Source: Proteus columbae (GTDB taxonomy: Bacteria > Pseudomonadota > Gammaproteobacteria > Enterobacterales > Enterobacteriaceae). Taken from it: 64,000 nucleotides of DNA. Made by a program: the position numbers and the translations under genes. The notes below the pieces were generated by a model. The model saw only the letters and a program-made list of their open reading frames with translations. It was not told the origin of the DNA and ran no database searches. Of the stretch, positions 27,591 to 37,197 are shown in pieces (positions within the stretch are counted from its first letter, which is position 1; every line of letters begins with the position of its first letter). The stretch lies in contig NZ_CP043925.1 in the NCBI RefSeq assembly GCF_009914335.1, positions 434,001 to 498,000 on the forward strand, in the 5' to 3' direction.

Positions 27591-27654
27591 AATTTTTACG
27601 TTGACCCGTCCTGAATAAGGTTGACACTTTTCCAATCTGAAATTGGAGAGTGTA

Positions 27655-28062
27655 ATGAAACCAATCACTAAACGAACTCAACGCGATTATTCTCTCGCTT
27701 TTAAATTACAGCTTGTTGACCAAGTTGAAAAAGGCGAAATAACCTATAAACAAGCCCAAGATCGCTATGGTATACAAGGATGCTCTACTGTTTTAGTTTG
27801 GCTTCGTAAGCATGGTAGGTTAGATTGGTCAAACGGTACCCCTGATACTTTTTATAGAGGTTCAGCTATGACCCAATCTTCTGAACAACAAACGCCGGAA
27901 CAACGCATTAAGATCCTTGAAAAGGAACTTGAAGAGGCTCGGCTTAAATCCGATTTCTTCGAAGCAGTGGTTAAAGTCATGGATAGAGACTTTGGAGTTC
28001 GTTTGTCAAAAAAGCGCAAAGCCGAGTTATTAAAGAAAAAACGGTTAAAAACCTCACCGTAA
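27655..28062 (+). CDS. IS3-family transposase OrfA
   Basis: A 135-residue protein with an N-terminal helix-turn-helix (DYSLAFKLQLVDQVEKG then YKQAQDRYGIQGCSTVLVWLRKHG) for terminal repeat binding and a C-terminal leucine-zipper-like segment (EQRIKILEKELEEARLKSDFFEAV). The ATG at 27655 has GGAG six bases upstream; that Shine-Dalgarno lies in a small hairpin (27631-27647) that could limit translation from outside transcripts. A run of six A's then C at 28036-28042 near the 3' end is the likely -1 slippage site giving the OrfAB transposase. Confidence 0.9.
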   Translation: MKPITKRTQRDYSLAFKLQLVDQVEKGEITYKQAQDRYGIQGCSTVLVWLRKHGRLDWSNGTPDTFYRGSAMTQSSEQQTPEQRIKILEKELEEARLKSDFFEAVVKVMDRDFGVRLSKKRKAELLKKKRLKTSP

Positions 28063-28079
28063 CAATTGCTTGCCGTTTT

Positions 28080-28865
28080 ATGCAGATCAGCCGACAGGCT
28101 TATTACAAGAGACTGGATAGAACTGAGGAACGAAAGAAAGCCGATTCGGCCATCATTGATGCTGTTAAATCTGAACGAGTCTTACAACCTCGACTGGGTG
28201 GGCGTAAATTACATTTTATTTTAAAGCAAAAACAGATGGTTATTGGTCGTGATCGGCTATTTTCTTTATTGAAGGAACATCAGTTACTGGTGCCTAATAA
28301 ACGGGCTTATCATCGAACAACCTTAAGCCATCATCGTTTTTATCGGCATCCAAATTTAATTAAGTCAGGGTTTATCCCCACACAACCAGAACAGCTTTGG
28401 GTAGCAGATATTACCTATTTATCGACGCATGAAGGTGATACTTATTTAAGTTTAATTACGGATGCGTATTCACGAAAAATCGTGGGATATCATTTAGATA
28501 ACAATATGAAAACAAGTTCAGTGAAGAAATCGTTGGTTCAGGCGTTAAAAAAACGGACTTCGACAACTTCGTTAATCCATCATTCAGATCGAGGGATACA
28601 GTATTGTTCTTCGGAATATCAGGAGATACATAAAGAGCATAATATTCAATGTTCTATGACTGATGGGTATGATTGTTATCAAAATGCCTTAGCAGAACGA
28701 ATTAATGGAATATTAAAAATGGAGTATCTACTGATAAAACCGAGTAATCTGGAACAAGCAAGAAAATTAGTAGAAGAATCAATCCAACTCTATAATGAAA
28801 AACGGCCACACTTATCGTTAAACTATAAAACGCCCGATGAAGTACATCGAGCGTTTTATGCCTGA
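28080..28865 (+). CDS. IS3-family transposase OrfB (DDE integrase domain)
   Basis: A 261-residue open frame, -1 relative to orfA. The catalytic triad is readable: Asp in LWVADITYLS, Asp in HHSDRGIQY and Glu in NALAERINGILKMEY. An N-terminal HTH_21 region (GGRKLHFIL...RDRLFSLLKEH) precedes it. The frame is open upstream of the ATG back through the A6 slip site (reading KTVKNLTVTIACRFM), consistent with expression as an OrfAB fusion through programmed frameshifting rather than from its own start. Confidence 0.92.
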   Translation: MQISRQAYYKRLDRTEERKKADSAIIDAVKSERVLQPRLGGRKLHFILKQKQMVIGRDRLFSLLKEHQLLVPNKRAYHRTTLSHHRFYRHPNLIKSGFIPTQPEQLWVADITYLSTHEGDTYLSLITDAYSRKIVGYHLDNNMKTSSVKKSLVQALKKRTSTTSLIHHSDRGIQYCSSEYQEIHKEHNIQCSMTDGYDCYQNALAERINGILKMEYLLIKPSNLEQARKLVEESIQLYNEKRPHLSLNYKTPDEVHRAFYA

Positions 28866-28907
28866 AAAGTTGTCAACCTATATCAGGACTAGTCACGTAT
28901 TAATCAA

Positions 28908-29267
28908 TTACAGTGTAAATACACCAATGATAGCGATAACGCTGATAATTGCTGCACCACCATAAAATACCCATTTGCTTGCAGGTACATGCACTTTAAA
29001 ATCGTGCAGAGTATGGTGAATACGGTGTAATGCACACCAAACTGGCAGAATAATCATTAGCAGTAAGAACAGACGGCCAATGATGCTTTGGCTAAATGCC
29101 ATAATACGTTCATAAGTAAATGCTTCTGGCGCAATACCCATAGGGATTAGGATACCGAGCAGGATGATGATTGCTGGAGAAACAATCGCACTCCACATAC
29201 CACCTGCACCAAATAATCCCCAGAAAATAGGTTCATCAGAGCGCTTAGGAAGTTGATTCTGATTCAT
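28908..29267 (-). CDS. frdD: Fumarate reductase membrane anchor subunit FrdD
   Basis: A 119-residue protein with three membrane helices, as in E. coli FrdD. Typical segments are [21 protein letters not shown] at the start and [16 protein letters not shown] in the middle. With FrdC it anchors FrdAB and binds menaquinol. It is the last gene of the operon. The stop is 12 bases from the right end of the IS3 element, which has displaced the terminator by about 1.3 kb. Confidence 0.94.
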   Translation of the reverse strand: MNQNQLPKRSDEPIFWGLFGAGGMWSAIVSPAIIILLGILIPMGIAPEAFTYERIMAFSQSIIGRLFLLLMIILPVWCALHRIHHTLHDFKVHVPASKWVFYGGAAIISVIAIIGVFTL

Positions 29268-29281
29268 TATTTCCTCCTGGG

Positions 29282-29674
29282 TTAAATTAACGCCACTGCC
29301 AGAATAGCGGCAGTAACAACGATAGTGACACCCCAGAAACCACGAACGATGGGTTCTTGTGGCATTTTTTCATCTTTAACAACGATAACCACTGCTTTTG
29401 GTGCAAGTTTGAACCAAGTTGCAGAGTGGAAGACCGTTGCAATTAGGGTCACAATGTTAATTAGCATTACAATTGGGTTGCTCAGGAATCCAACGAAACC
29501 TGCCCAACTTTCTGGTCCATTTTTCAGTGCGAATACACCAAACAGTACAACCAGACTGAACCAAAGTTGTGGAAGACAAGTCCCTTCACGGGTGATATAG
29601 AAACGATAGAATCCAAGTTTCGTCCACCAGTTTGGTTGCATGCCACGAACATAAGGCTTACGTTTTGTTGTCAT
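29282..29674 (-). CDS. frdC: Fumarate reductase membrane anchor subunit FrdC
   Basis: A 130-residue, three-helix membrane anchor. The N-terminal [29 protein letters not shown] is the strongly conserved FrdC signature, and the quinone-site glutamate lies in [10 protein letters not shown]. It sits 14 bases before frdB's end and 14 bases ahead of frdD in operon order. Confidence 0.94.
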   Translation of the reverse strand: MTTKRKPYVRGMQPNWWTKLGFYRFYITREGTCLPQLWFSLVVLFGVFALKNGPESWAGFVGFLSNPIVMLINIVTLIATVFHSATWFKLAPKAVVIVVKDEKMPQEPIVRGFWGVTIVVTAAILAVALI

Positions 29675-29688
29675 GTCTTGTTTCCTCC

Positions 29689-30426
29689 TTAACGTGGTTT
29701 CAGCATCGCAATGACAAAGTCTTGCGCACTGGCTGCTTTACCTTGCTGAATAGCGGCAGCAGGATCCACATGTTTTGGACAGACTTCAGAACAGTAGCCA
29801 ACAAAGGTACAAGACCAGACACCGTTCTCACCATTTAACTGAGGCATACGCTCTTTTGCCCCATGGTCGCGACTATCTGTGTTGTAACGTTGAGCTAATG
29901 TAATCGCTGCTGGGCCAATAAACTCTGGGTTTAGACCAAACTGCGGGCATGCTGCATAGCAAAGACCACAGTTGATACAACCAGAGAATTGGTGGTATTT
30001 CGCCATTTGAGCAGGAGTCTGTTTATTCGTCCCTTCTGAAGGCTTACGATCATTACCGATGATATAAGGTTTAATCGCTTCTAAGCTTTCAATAAAGTGA
30101 GTCATATCGACAACAAGGTCACGCTCAACTGGGAAGTTACCTAACGCTTCAACTCTTACACCGTCTGGATATTCACGAATAAACGTTTTACAAGCCAATT
30201 TAGGCACTTTGTTGACCATCATGCCGCAAGAGCCACAAATCGCCATACGGCAAGACCAACGATAAGAAAGATCAGGCGCTAAATTGTCTTTAATATAACC
30301 CAATGCGTCCAGTAATGAGGTTTGCTCATCATAAGGAACATCATAAGTGACGAAATGAGGCGCTTCGTCTGTTTCTGGGTTATAGCGCATGACTTCCATT
30401 TTAATGTGCTTCATGTCATCAGCCAT
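29689..30426 (-). CDS. frdB: Fumarate reductase iron-sulfur subunit FrdB
   Basis: A 245-residue electron-transfer subunit with a [2Fe-2S] motif ([14 protein letters not shown]...LAC) and two further cluster motifs ([12 protein letters not shown] and [17 protein letters not shown]). It passes electrons from menaquinol to the FrdA flavin at the inner face of the membrane. I chose the ATG at 30426 (product [12 protein letters not shown]) because AAGGAG precedes it and it aligns with E. coli FrdB; the frame is open 18 codons further inside frdA. It overlaps the frdA end by eight bases. Confidence 0.96.
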   Translation of the reverse strand: MADDMKHIKMEVMRYNPETDEAPHFVTYDVPYDEQTSLLDALGYIKDNLAPDLSYRWSCRMAICGSCGMMVNKVPKLACKTFIREYPDGVRVEALGNFPVERDLVVDMTHFIESLEAIKPYIIGNDRKPSEGTNKQTPAQMAKYHQFSGCINCGLCYAACPQFGLNPEFIGPAAITLAQRYNTDSRDHGAKERMPQLNGENGVWSCTFVGYCSEVCPKHVDPAAAIQQGKAASAQDFVIAMLKPR

Positions 30427-32215
30427 TCGCTTTCTCCTTATTCTGCTTGTCTTGTGCAGTCGCTTCACCACCATAGACACGTTTAGCAGGAGCAGATTTC
30501 GTGATCTTCACATCGCTATATTCTAAACGAGGGGCACCTTCTGGGTTATAGAACGCCAGAGTATGTTTCAGGAAGTTCACGTCATCACGCTCAGTACAAC
30601 CTTCGTCAAGACGTTGGTGTGCACCACGAGACTCTTTACGATTGATTGCGGAATGAGCCATACATTCAGCGACATCTAAACCAAAGCCAAGCTCAATTTT
30701 GTACAGTAAATCTGTATTAAAGACGCTACTCGTGTCTTTAATTTCAACGCGTTTGAAACGTTCTTTTAATTCAGCCAGTTTATCAATGGTTTTTTGCATT
30801 AATTCAGGTGTACGATAGATACCGCAACCTTCTTCCATTGATTCACCCATTTCGTCGCGAATTTGTGACCAGCTTTCAGAACCTTTTTGGTTCATCAGAT
30901 TTTTCAGGCCATCTTCGATATCACGAGTACGAGCATCTAATGCTGATGCGTTAGCTGGTGCTGCTTCTTGTGCACAACGAACCGCTTCTTCACCAGCAAG
31001 ACGACCGAATACAACCAGCTCTGCCAGTGAGTTAGAACCTAAACGGTTAGCGCCGTGTAAGCCAACAGATGAACATTCACCCACCGCAAACAGACCTTTA
31101 ATACGAGTCTCAGTTTGTTGGTTAGTTTCGATACCACCCATAGTGTAGTGAGCAGTAGGACGAACAGGGATTGGTTCATTAACTGGGTCAACACCCACAT
31201 ACGCTTTTGCCAGTTCACAAATAAATGGCAGACGTTCATGAAGTTTTTTCGCACCCAGATGACGTAAGTCAAGATAAACAACGTCACCACGGTGAGTTTT
31301 GATGGTACGGCCTGCGCGCCACTCATGCCAGAAAGCTTGAGAAACTTTATCGCGAGGACCTAATTCCATGTATTTATTTTCTGGTTTACCTAATGGTGTT
31401 TCTGGTCCTAGGCCGTAATCTTGCAGATAACGATAGCCATCTTTATTGACCAGAATACCACCTTCACCACGACAACCTTCGGTCATCAGAATACCTGAAC
31501 CTGGTAGACCAGTTGGGTGATATTGAACAAATTCCATATCACGCAGTGGAACGCCATGACGTAAAGCGATACCCATACCATCACCAGTAACAATACCGCC
31601 ATTGGTATTGAAACGATAAACACGTCCCGCACCACCGGTTGCCATAATGACTGCGTTAGCACGAATTTGAACTTTCGTACCTTCCATCATATTAATAGCA
31701 ACAAGACCACGAGCGTGACCTTCATCAACAAGAATATCGAGAACAAAGTGTTCGTCGAAACGTTGAATTTGTGGGTATTTTAAGGATGTTTGGAACAGGG
31801 TATGTAGCATATGGAAGCCGGTTTTATCGGCTGCGAACCAGGTCCGTTCGATCTTCATCCCACCAAAACGTCGGACGTTGACTGACCCGTCTTCTTTCCG
31901 GCTCCAAGGACAGCCCCAGAGTTCTAGTTGAGTCATCTCTGTTGGACAATGCTCAACGAAGTAATCGACGACATCCTGTTCACACAACCAGTCACCGCCT
32001 GAAACGGTATCATTGAAGTGGAAATCATAGGAGTCGTGAGCCTGAGTCACTGCTGCTGATCCGCCTTCTGCTGCCACGGTGTGGCTACGCATTGGGTAAA
32101 CTTTTGAGATCAGAGCAATTTTCAGTTGAGGATTAGCTTCCGCTGCAGCTATTGCTGCTCGTAAGCCTGCGCCCCCGGCTCCGATTATCGCTATATCGGC
32201 ATTAAAGGTTTGCAC
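30419..32215 (-). CDS. frdA: Fumarate reductase flavoprotein subunit FrdA
   Basis: A 598-residue catalytic subunit reducing fumarate to succinate in anaerobic respiration. It has an FAD-binding N terminus ([22 protein letters not shown]), the covalent flavin histidine in [11 protein letters not shown] (residue 45) and active-site residues in [14 protein letters not shown] and [16 protein letters not shown] chose the GTG at 32215: the product then begins at QTFNADIAI like E. coli FrdA, and GGAG lies seven bases upstream. It starts the frdABCD operon, transcribed away from epmA. Confidence 0.96.
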   Translation of the reverse strand: MQTFNADIAIIGAGGAGLRAAIAAAEANPQLKIALISKVYPMRSHTVAAEGGSAAVTQAHDSYDFHFNDTVSGGDWLCEQDVVDYFVEHCPTEMTQLELWGCPWSRKEDGSVNVRRFGGMKIERTWFAADKTGFHMLHTLFQTSLKYPQIQRFDEHFVLDILVDEGHARGLVAINMMEGTKVQIRANAVIMATGGAGRVYRFNTNGGIVTGDGMGIALRHGVPLRDMEFVQYHPTGLPGSGILMTEGCRGEGGILVNKDGYRYLQDYGLGPETPLGKPENKYMELGPRDKVSQAFWHEWRAGRTIKTHRGDVVYLDLRHLGAKKLHERLPFICELAKAYVGVDPVNEPIPVRPTAHYTMGGIETNQQTETRIKGLFAVGECSSVGLHGANRLGSNSLAELVVFGRLAGEEAVRCAQEAAPANASALDARTRDIEDGLKNLMNQKGSESWSQIRDEMGESMEEGCGIYRTPELMQKTIDKLAELKERFKRVEIKDTSSVFNTDLLYKIELGFGLDVAECMAHSAINRKESRGAHQRLDEGCTERDDVNFLKHTLAFYNPEGAPRLEYSDVKITKSAPAKRVYGGEATAQDKQNKEKANG

Positions 32216-33158
32216 TGCGCTTCTCCATTGTTCAAGTGAAAATTGGAATAATTGTCTAGAATTCAATTCACTGACATTATTAATTTGTAATGCTATTTTT
32301 TTACGCTATCCGTAACGAAATTGTTTCACTACCTTGTGACTGCGCTTGATAACATCTTTATTATCATTGACTGTAATTTTAGTATAACGAAATGTAGGAC
32401 ACCGAAATTTGATATGAATGATGGTTTTCCCGTATTTCGCAAAAAAAGTGTGATCTATGCCAAGAATTCTGGGTTTAACTAATAAGCCACCAGAGAAACT
32501 TGAAGATTAAATAGAATATATTTTTCTAAATTGAAAATTTATAAATAGTAATGAATAACCTATTTTGAAAGTATAGATAACTTTAATTGAAAATGACAAT
32601 GATTTTTCATTAAATGTTGATTTTAAAGGGTAAATGTTTTTATCTTTCTTAAGTCTAATTTAAATTAATAAAAGTCCATTTTAAAAACTAAAATAAATTT
32701 TTTACTATTTATCTAAAACAAATCGGTTTGTCTTGTTAATTGTTAATAAAATATTAATAATATTTCTAAAGGTTTTTAATACTCATCAAAATACGTAGAT
32801 TTAAATAGAAAGTTAACTTTGAAGTTAAGATGAGTTTGGCTATTTAAATATAAGCATAATGTTAGTTTATTGTTATTTGTAATTGAGAAAAAGAATTATT
32901 CTAATTAACTCTTTTTATAAAAATAGCGAAAAAGCACTGAGTTTCTTACTCTAAACTGGTGTTTATTTAAACGATAAAAAGTGCCAAAAAGTAGATGTTT
33001 TGTAGAATTATATTTATTTATCTTATGTGTTTTTACTTAATAAAAGAAAAATCAGTGAAAAAATATAAAATGAAACCTCTCTTTATTAGGAGAAATTTGT
33101 CTGTTGAAGAGGATGCGAGTAAACTGCACGCTTTGTTTTCTGTTGGAGTTTTTCGTTC
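32216..33158. other. Long AT-rich intergenic region between frdA and epmA
   Basis: This 943-base gap between divergent genes is the longest in the window. It should hold the anaerobic frd promoter and the epmA promoter. I found no reading frame with a ribosome site, no RNA gene, no repeat family and no convincing FNR box; the closest words (TTGAT at 32347 and 32411) lack a matching partner half-site. Confidence 0.5.
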
Positions 33159-34136
33159 ATGAGTGAAATCGCGGATTGGCAGCCAAGCGCCTCAATCGCC
33201 AACTTATTAAAAAAGGCGAAAATAGTCAGTAATATTAGGCGTTTTTTCACTGATCGTGGTGTATTAGAAGTTGAAACACCGATGATGAGCCAGGCTACCG
33301 TTACCGATGTTCATCTTTACCCATTTGAAACCCAATTTGTGGGGCCTGGTGCTTCTCAAGGGCTAAAACTTTATTTGATGACAAGCCCTGAATACCACAT
33401 GAAGCGTTTATTAGCTGCAAACAGTGGGCCGATTTATCAAATGGGGCGTTGCTTCCGTAATGAGGAAGCCGGTAGATATCATAATCCGGAATTTACGATG
33501 CTTGAGTGGTATCGCCCTTGTTTTGATATGTACCGGTTGATGAATGAAGTCGATGATCTACTGCAAGAAGTGTTAGATTGTGAAGCGTCAGAGTCACTCT
33601 CTTATCAGCAAGCATTTTTGCGTTATCTCGATATTGACCCTTTATCTGTTGATAAAGAAAAATTGCGTGAAGTGGCTGCAAAACTGGATTTATCAAATAT
33701 TGCAGATACTGAAGAAGATAAAGATACGCTACTTCAGTTGCTATTTGTTTCTGGAGTTGAACCTCATATCGGTTTAGAAAAGCCAACCTTTATCTATCAT
33801 TTCCCTGCGTCACAAGCGTCATTGGCTGAAATCAGCTCTGAAGATCATCGTGTAGCAGAGCGTTTTGAAGTCTATTTTAAAGGTGTTGAGTTAGCGAACG
33901 GATTCCGTGAGTTGACGGATGCACAAGAGCAACGTCATCGCTTTGAACGTGATAATCGTCAGCGAGTGGCAATGGGATTACCAGAGCAACCTATTGATGA
34001 GCGCTTTTTAGCTGCTCTTGAAGCGGGACTACCTGAATGTTCGGGTGTAGCTTTAGGTGTTGATCGCCTTATTATGCTAGCACTGGGTGTTGAACGCCTT
34101 AGTGATGTTATTGCATTCCCTGTTTACAGGGCATAA
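33159..34136 (+). CDS. epmA: Elongation factor P--(R)-beta-lysine ligase EpmA
   Basis: A 325-residue class II aminoacyl-tRNA-synthetase-like enzyme without an anticodon-binding domain, the same length as E. coli EpmA (PoxA/GenX/YjeA). It attaches (R)-beta-lysine to a conserved lysine of elongation factor P in the cytoplasm. The class II motifs are present: motif 1 [10 protein letters not shown] region ([11 protein letters not shown]), motif 2 [29 protein letters not shown], and motif 3 [16 protein letters not shown]. It is divergent from frdABCD, as in E. coli. Confidence 0.95.
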   Translation: MSEIADWQPSASIANLLKKAKIVSNIRRFFTDRGVLEVETPMMSQATVTDVHLYPFETQFVGPGASQGLKLYLMTSPEYHMKRLLAANSGPIYQMGRCFRNEEAGRYHNPEFTMLEWYRPCFDMYRLMNEVDDLLQEVLDCEASESLSYQQAFLRYLDIDPLSVDKEKLREVAAKLDLSNIADTEEDKDTLLQLLFVSGVEPHIGLEKPTFIYHFPASQASLAEISSEDHRVAERFEVYFKGVELANGFRELTDAQEQRHRFERDNRQRVAMGLPEQPIDERFLAALEAGLPECSGVALGVDRLIMLALGVERLSDVIAFPVYRA

Positions 34137-34157
34137 ATGCGATATCGATAATGCTAA

Positions 34158-34187
34158 AAAAGAGAGCTTAGGCTCTCTTTTATTTTT
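34158..34187. terminator. Bidirectional terminator between epmA and the LemA operon
   Basis: AAAGAGAGC at 34159-34167 pairs with GCTCTCTTT at 34172-34180 over a TTAG loop, flanked by A and T tracts. It closes epmA on one strand and the four-gene LemA operon on the other. Confidence 0.85.
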
Positions 34188-34593
34188 TGGATTTTCGGCT
34201 TTTTCTGCGTTTTTCTTCTGCTTCAAGGGCTTTTTCTTGAAACTTCGCAAACTTATTTCCTGTTACGTCTTTTATATAGCGATAATTAATAAACCAAAAC
34301 GTAATACATGAAAATAAAATAACCCACCAAATTAACAGTAGCTTTAATGCAGAATTAACACCCAGCATTAAATTAAAGCTAATTAAGACCATTAAGCTGA
34401 CAAATATCGAGCTAAATAACCCTCCTGCAATCTGCGACATATATTTTTTTAAAGGCGTGATACTGATTAATGGCAAAATAATTGCCATAGAGAACAGTAC
34501 GCCAAATGTGGCAAACATAATAATCGAGATAGGTTCATTAAAGCTGAGAAACCAATCCGTTATACCAAAAAAAGAAAAGGGAATTTCTATCAT
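34180..34593 (-). CDS. Small membrane protein of the LemA operon, unknown function
   Basis: I do not recognise this 137-residue protein. It has three or four hydrophobic helices (about residues 20-42, 52-75, 80-105) and a strongly basic, probably cytoplasmic tail (EEKRRKSRKSKK). Its start overlaps the stop of the upstream LemA paralogue by four bases (ATGA) and GGGAGG precedes it, so it is translationally coupled to that gene. Its place as fourth gene suggests it works with the LemA/BAM-GIDE proteins; that is inference from context only. Confidence 0.65.
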   Translation of the reverse strand: MIEIPFSFFGITDWFLSFNEPISIIMFATFGVLFSMAIILPLISITPLKKYMSQIAGGLFSSIFVSLMVLISFNLMLGVNSALKLLLIWWVILFSCITFWFINYRYIKDVTGNKFAKFQEKALEAEEKRRKSRKSKK

Positions 34594-35132
34594 GATATTG
34601 CCTCCCTACTAGGGCAAAAAAGAGGGATATCTTTAAATTTAAAAATAAACGTAAACACTATATTAGGAAAAATACGTATTTCAGTATTATAGAGAGTCAC
34701 CGATTGATTGAAGAATTCTCGCCTGTCAGCTATGCATTCTTCTAATTCTTTCGCTTGTATTTGTAATAGGTGCAAATTTTTCCCACTGATAAGTTCAGGA
34801 TATTTTTCAGCAATAATGAGTGATTTTTTTATTTGTGGTAATAACTGATTAGCTAAATTAACTTTTTCATCTAATACATCTGCATGTAAATAGTGATCTC
34901 TATTTTCAGCCAATTTTTCAAATAAGGCTTTCTCATGAACCATTGCTTTTTGTGTAATCACTATCAGCATGGGGATCAAGTCGGCTTGTTTTTTTAATAA
35001 AACATCAATGTTTGCAAAGGCTTTATAGCAATTATTTTTTAGCATCACCATGTTGTTATAAATCATCACTAATTGGCGTATTAAAAAATACACTAAGGTG
35101 AGAATAAAAATAATGAAAATAAGCCATTCCAT
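34590..35132 (-). CDS. LemA-family protein, second divergent paralogue
   Basis: A 180-residue LemA-like protein: one N-terminal membrane helix (residues 2-24), then a long helical domain. Family features are readable: NNCYKAFANIDVLLKKQADLIPML, then AEKYPELISGKNLHLLQ and the C-terminal YNTEIRIFPN. It is clearly related to the LemA protein two genes upstream but more diverged, so the pair are paralogues in one operon. LemA proteins have an N-out, antiparallel helical bundle and no settled biochemical function. It lies nine bases behind the BAM/GIDE-like gene. Confidence 0.8.
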   Translation of the reverse strand: MEWLIFIIFILTLVYFLIRQLVMIYNNMVMLKNNCYKAFANIDVLLKKQADLIPMLIVITQKAMVHEKALFEKLAENRDHYLHADVLDEKVNLANQLLPQIKKSLIIAEKYPELISGKNLHLLQIQAKELEECIADRREFFNQSVTLYNTEIRIFPNIVFTFIFKFKDIPLFCPSREAIS

Positions 35133-35141
35133 AATAATTAA

Positions 35142-36215
35142 TTACCAAGGTGAAGAGGTGTTATTAAAATAAAGCGTTAAGATGCCGTCTTGATATTCCA
35201 TCGGTATTACTAAAATTGAAAAGATAACAAAAAGAGCAAGGATAACGATGATAGTCGCGTTACGACGTAAAGGACGCGCTTTGTTCCAACTAACAATATA
35301 ATCTTGTGGCGATAAACCCAGTAGGTAATGAGGTGCTTTACGTGTGATAACCACTTCGCCATTGACGGACTCTGCATCACCAATTAATAAATATGTTGTA
35401 TTTTTGTCTAAAATGTACTCTTTAAAACGTTTACTGTTGGATTCAAAATCTTGATGAGGTTTGATACCAAAGTGTATAAAAGGAGTATCAGCCGCAAGAA
35501 CTTGAATTGATCCAGTATCATCTGTCATCGTGAAATTATTGATTTCTTTTTCGCAAAGCGTTTGCTGATAGCTTTTTTTACCTTCTTTGTCTGTGGATAT
35601 GTCGTATTCATAATAGAAATAGCCATAACACTCTTTTTTACCTAATCGACTATTTAAGATTTTCCCCTCAGTTATCTTGCCTTCAATTTCAACAAGCCCA
35701 ATGGCTAAAGAGCGAATTTTAGATGTCGCTAGAATTTTTTGAAAACGTAAAAAACGTTTTTCAGGTGTTCTTCTGACGATTTGGTAAACGAACATTAAAA
35801 CGAAACTTAAAAAGAACAATCTTTGGTCGATAAATAAGCTGAAGCTTAAACTCAGCAATAAAAGGCTAATAAATACTGTGTTGATAAGTGCTGAAAATTT
35901 AGAGGTTCCTTCATTTTGTAATTGATGGTAATTCTTTATCGCTTTCTCTCCAATATTCGCAATATGGGTTGAAATACCATATGCAAATAGCAAAATAACA
36001 GCGAATGCAATTCCGGAGATAAGATTAACAACAGAGTCTTCGCCACTAGGATAAACGTCCGTTTCTCTCGAAAAAAACAGATAATTTCCAGCAGCAAAAG
36101 CAATCCCTAAAAAGGGAACAATACTCAAGCTGTTCTTCTTTTTTTGAGGACGTTTGCTGCGTAAAAAATAGATTAATACACCCACAGCACAGCCGATAAA
36201 AAAATAAATTAACAC
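35142..36215 (-). CDS. Multi-pass membrane protein with BAM/GIDE-like domain
   Basis: A 357-residue protein with membrane helices near residues 2-19, 30-47, 62-85, 108-142 and a final one near 322-342. The soluble stretch between (about 165-310) resembles the BAM/GIDE domain found in eukaryotic MUL1/MAPL and in bacterial homologues. It reads LAIGLVEIEGKI, GKKECYGYFYYEYD, then MTDDTGSIQVLA and YILDKNTTYLLIGDAES, a pattern of small beta-strand modules. There is no RING finger, so no ubiquitin ligase activity is implied. It sits between two LemA genes, 21 bases behind the first. The domain call is by eye and should be tested by profile search. Confidence 0.65.
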   Translation of the reverse strand: MLIYFFIGCAVGVLIYFLRSKRPQKKKNSLSIVPFLGIAFAAGNYLFFSRETDVYPSGEDSVVNLISGIAFAVILLFAYGISTHIANIGEKAIKNYHQLQNEGTSKFSALINTVFISLLLLSLSFSLFIDQRLFFLSFVLMFVYQIVRRTPEKRFLRFQKILATSKIRSLAIGLVEIEGKITEGKILNSRLGKKECYGYFYYEYDISTDKEGKKSYQQTLCEKEINNFTMTDDTGSIQVLAADTPFIHFGIKPHQDFESNSKRFKEYILDKNTTYLLIGDAESVNGEVVITRKAPHYLLGLSPQDYIVSWNKARPLRRNATIIVILALFVIFSILVIPMEYQDGILTLYFNNTSSPW

Positions 36216-36236
36216 TGCAATTTATCCTTAATGCGG

Positions 36237-36794
36237 TTATTTAAAGTGAATTCCTTCAAATTTCATTTCTTCTTTTGGTATTTCTAGTAATTGCATACGT
36301 TCAAAGCGGAAAAGGCCAGCAATTAAGCTATCAGGAAACATCTCTATTGCAGTGTTGTAGTTAGTTGTTGCATCATTAAAGCCTTCACGACGTTGAGCAA
36401 TTTTATTTTCTACATCACTTACACCTGTTTGAAGTAGTGCTAATTGCTCACCTGAAATTAACGTCGGATAATTTTCAGCAAGGGCAATCATGCCTCGCAG
36501 TGCTGTATTCATCTCATTTGTTGCGCTGATTTTTTCGTTAATATTTTGTGCTTTAAAATAGCGTTGTCTTGCATCACTTAATGCAATAAATACACCTTTT
36601 TCGTGCTCCATGGCTTTTTCAGCTATTGCCATTAATTGAGGAATTTGGTCAGCTCTTTGTTTTAAAATAACGTCAATATTCGCAAACTGATTACTTACTT
36701 GATTGCGTGTCGCAATAAGACGGTTGTAAATGGAAATTCCCCAACCAATAAAAAGAACGATAAGAACAAGTAAAATAATCGCCATTATTGTCAT
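36237..36794 (-). CDS. LemA family protein
   Basis: A 185-residue LemA protein. One N-terminal membrane helix (residues 3-22) is followed by the family core NRLIATRNQVSNQFANIDVILKQRADQIPQL, the middle ALAENYPTLISGEQLALLQ and the end YNTAIEMFPDSLIAGLFRFERMQLLEIP. Length matches the family. AGGGAT before the ATG gives an acceptable ribosome site. It is the first gene of a four-gene operon with a BAM/GIDE-like membrane protein, another LemA and a small membrane protein. Function of LemA proteins is unresolved; envelope roles have been suggested in other bacteria. Confidence 0.88.
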   Translation of the reverse strand: MTIMAIILLVLIVLFIGWGISIYNRLIATRNQVSNQFANIDVILKQRADQIPQLMAIAEKAMEHEKGVFIALSDARQRYFKAQNINEKISATNEMNTALRGMIALAENYPTLISGEQLALLQTGVSDVENKIAQRREGFNDATTNYNTAIEMFPDSLIAGLFRFERMQLLEIPKEEMKFEGIHFK

Positions 36795-36930
36795 CGTGAT
36801 CCCTTCCTCTAAATATTTAATAAATAATGATAGCTAAATTAAAAAGTGATTATAATTTCTAATTAAATTATTAGAATAAGTTAGAGAAAGATGAAGGAAT
36901 ATACAATCAGAAAGGGCGCAAATATCTAGG

Positions 36931-37055
36931 ATACTCGTCATACTTCAAGGTGCAGCGTTGTTGACTACATTCATTCGTACTAGTCACATACTTATGTATG
37001 CTCCTAGCATCTCATTCATTTGTCGCCTAGCTGCATCTTGAATTATTTAGAGTAT
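36931..37055. repeat. ERIC-type intergenic repeat, full length
   Basis: A 125-base imperfect palindrome. The ends ATACTCGTCATACTTCAAGG and CTTGAATTATTTAGAGTAT are inverted repeats, and the centre, on the minus strand, reads AGGAGCATACATAAGTATGTGACT, the recognisable ERIC core with two changes. A second copy lies at 58902-59022. It stands in a gene-free stretch between lemA and glpQ. Confidence 0.85.
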
Positions 37056-37059
37056 CTAC

Positions 37060-37175
37060 TGGCTATACTCTAATAGCTACACATTGAATTATTTAGAATA
37101 TCTACTTGTTAGACTGCAAGGTGCAGCGTTGTTGACTATATTCATTTGTCACCTAGCTGCACCTTGAATTATTTA
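37060..37175. repeat. Degenerate, internally deleted ERIC-like fragments
   Basis: Directly after the full ERIC copy, its terminal word ATTGAATTATTTAGA recurs at about 37083-37097. A shortened element follows at 37113-37175, which has both ERIC ends (GCAAGGTGCAGCGTTGTTGACT and CTAGCTGCACCTTGAATTATTT in outline) but lacks the central core. This looks like tandem duplication followed by deletion. Confidence 0.7.
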
Positions 37176-37197
37176 AGCGTAAATAAAAAACGATGAG

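Larger units (their letters stand above)
27602..28895 (+). mobile_element. IS3-family insertion sequence, 1294 bp, with intact ends and target duplication
   Basis: The element is bounded by imperfect inverted repeats. Left starts TGACCCGTCCTGAATAAGG and right (reverse complement) starts TGACTAGTCCTGATATAGG, both followed by TTGACA. The flanking bases CGT (27599-27601 and 28896-28898) form a 3-bp target duplication. It carries orfA and orfB with a -1 frameshift signal. Intact ends, open frames and a visible duplication indicate a recent, probably still competent insertion. It landed 12 bases behind the frdD stop. Confidence 0.93.

Noticed and set aside
32340..32425. FNR box upstream of frdA
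   Set aside because: TTGAT words exist but the partner half-sites do not match ATCAA at the right spacing.
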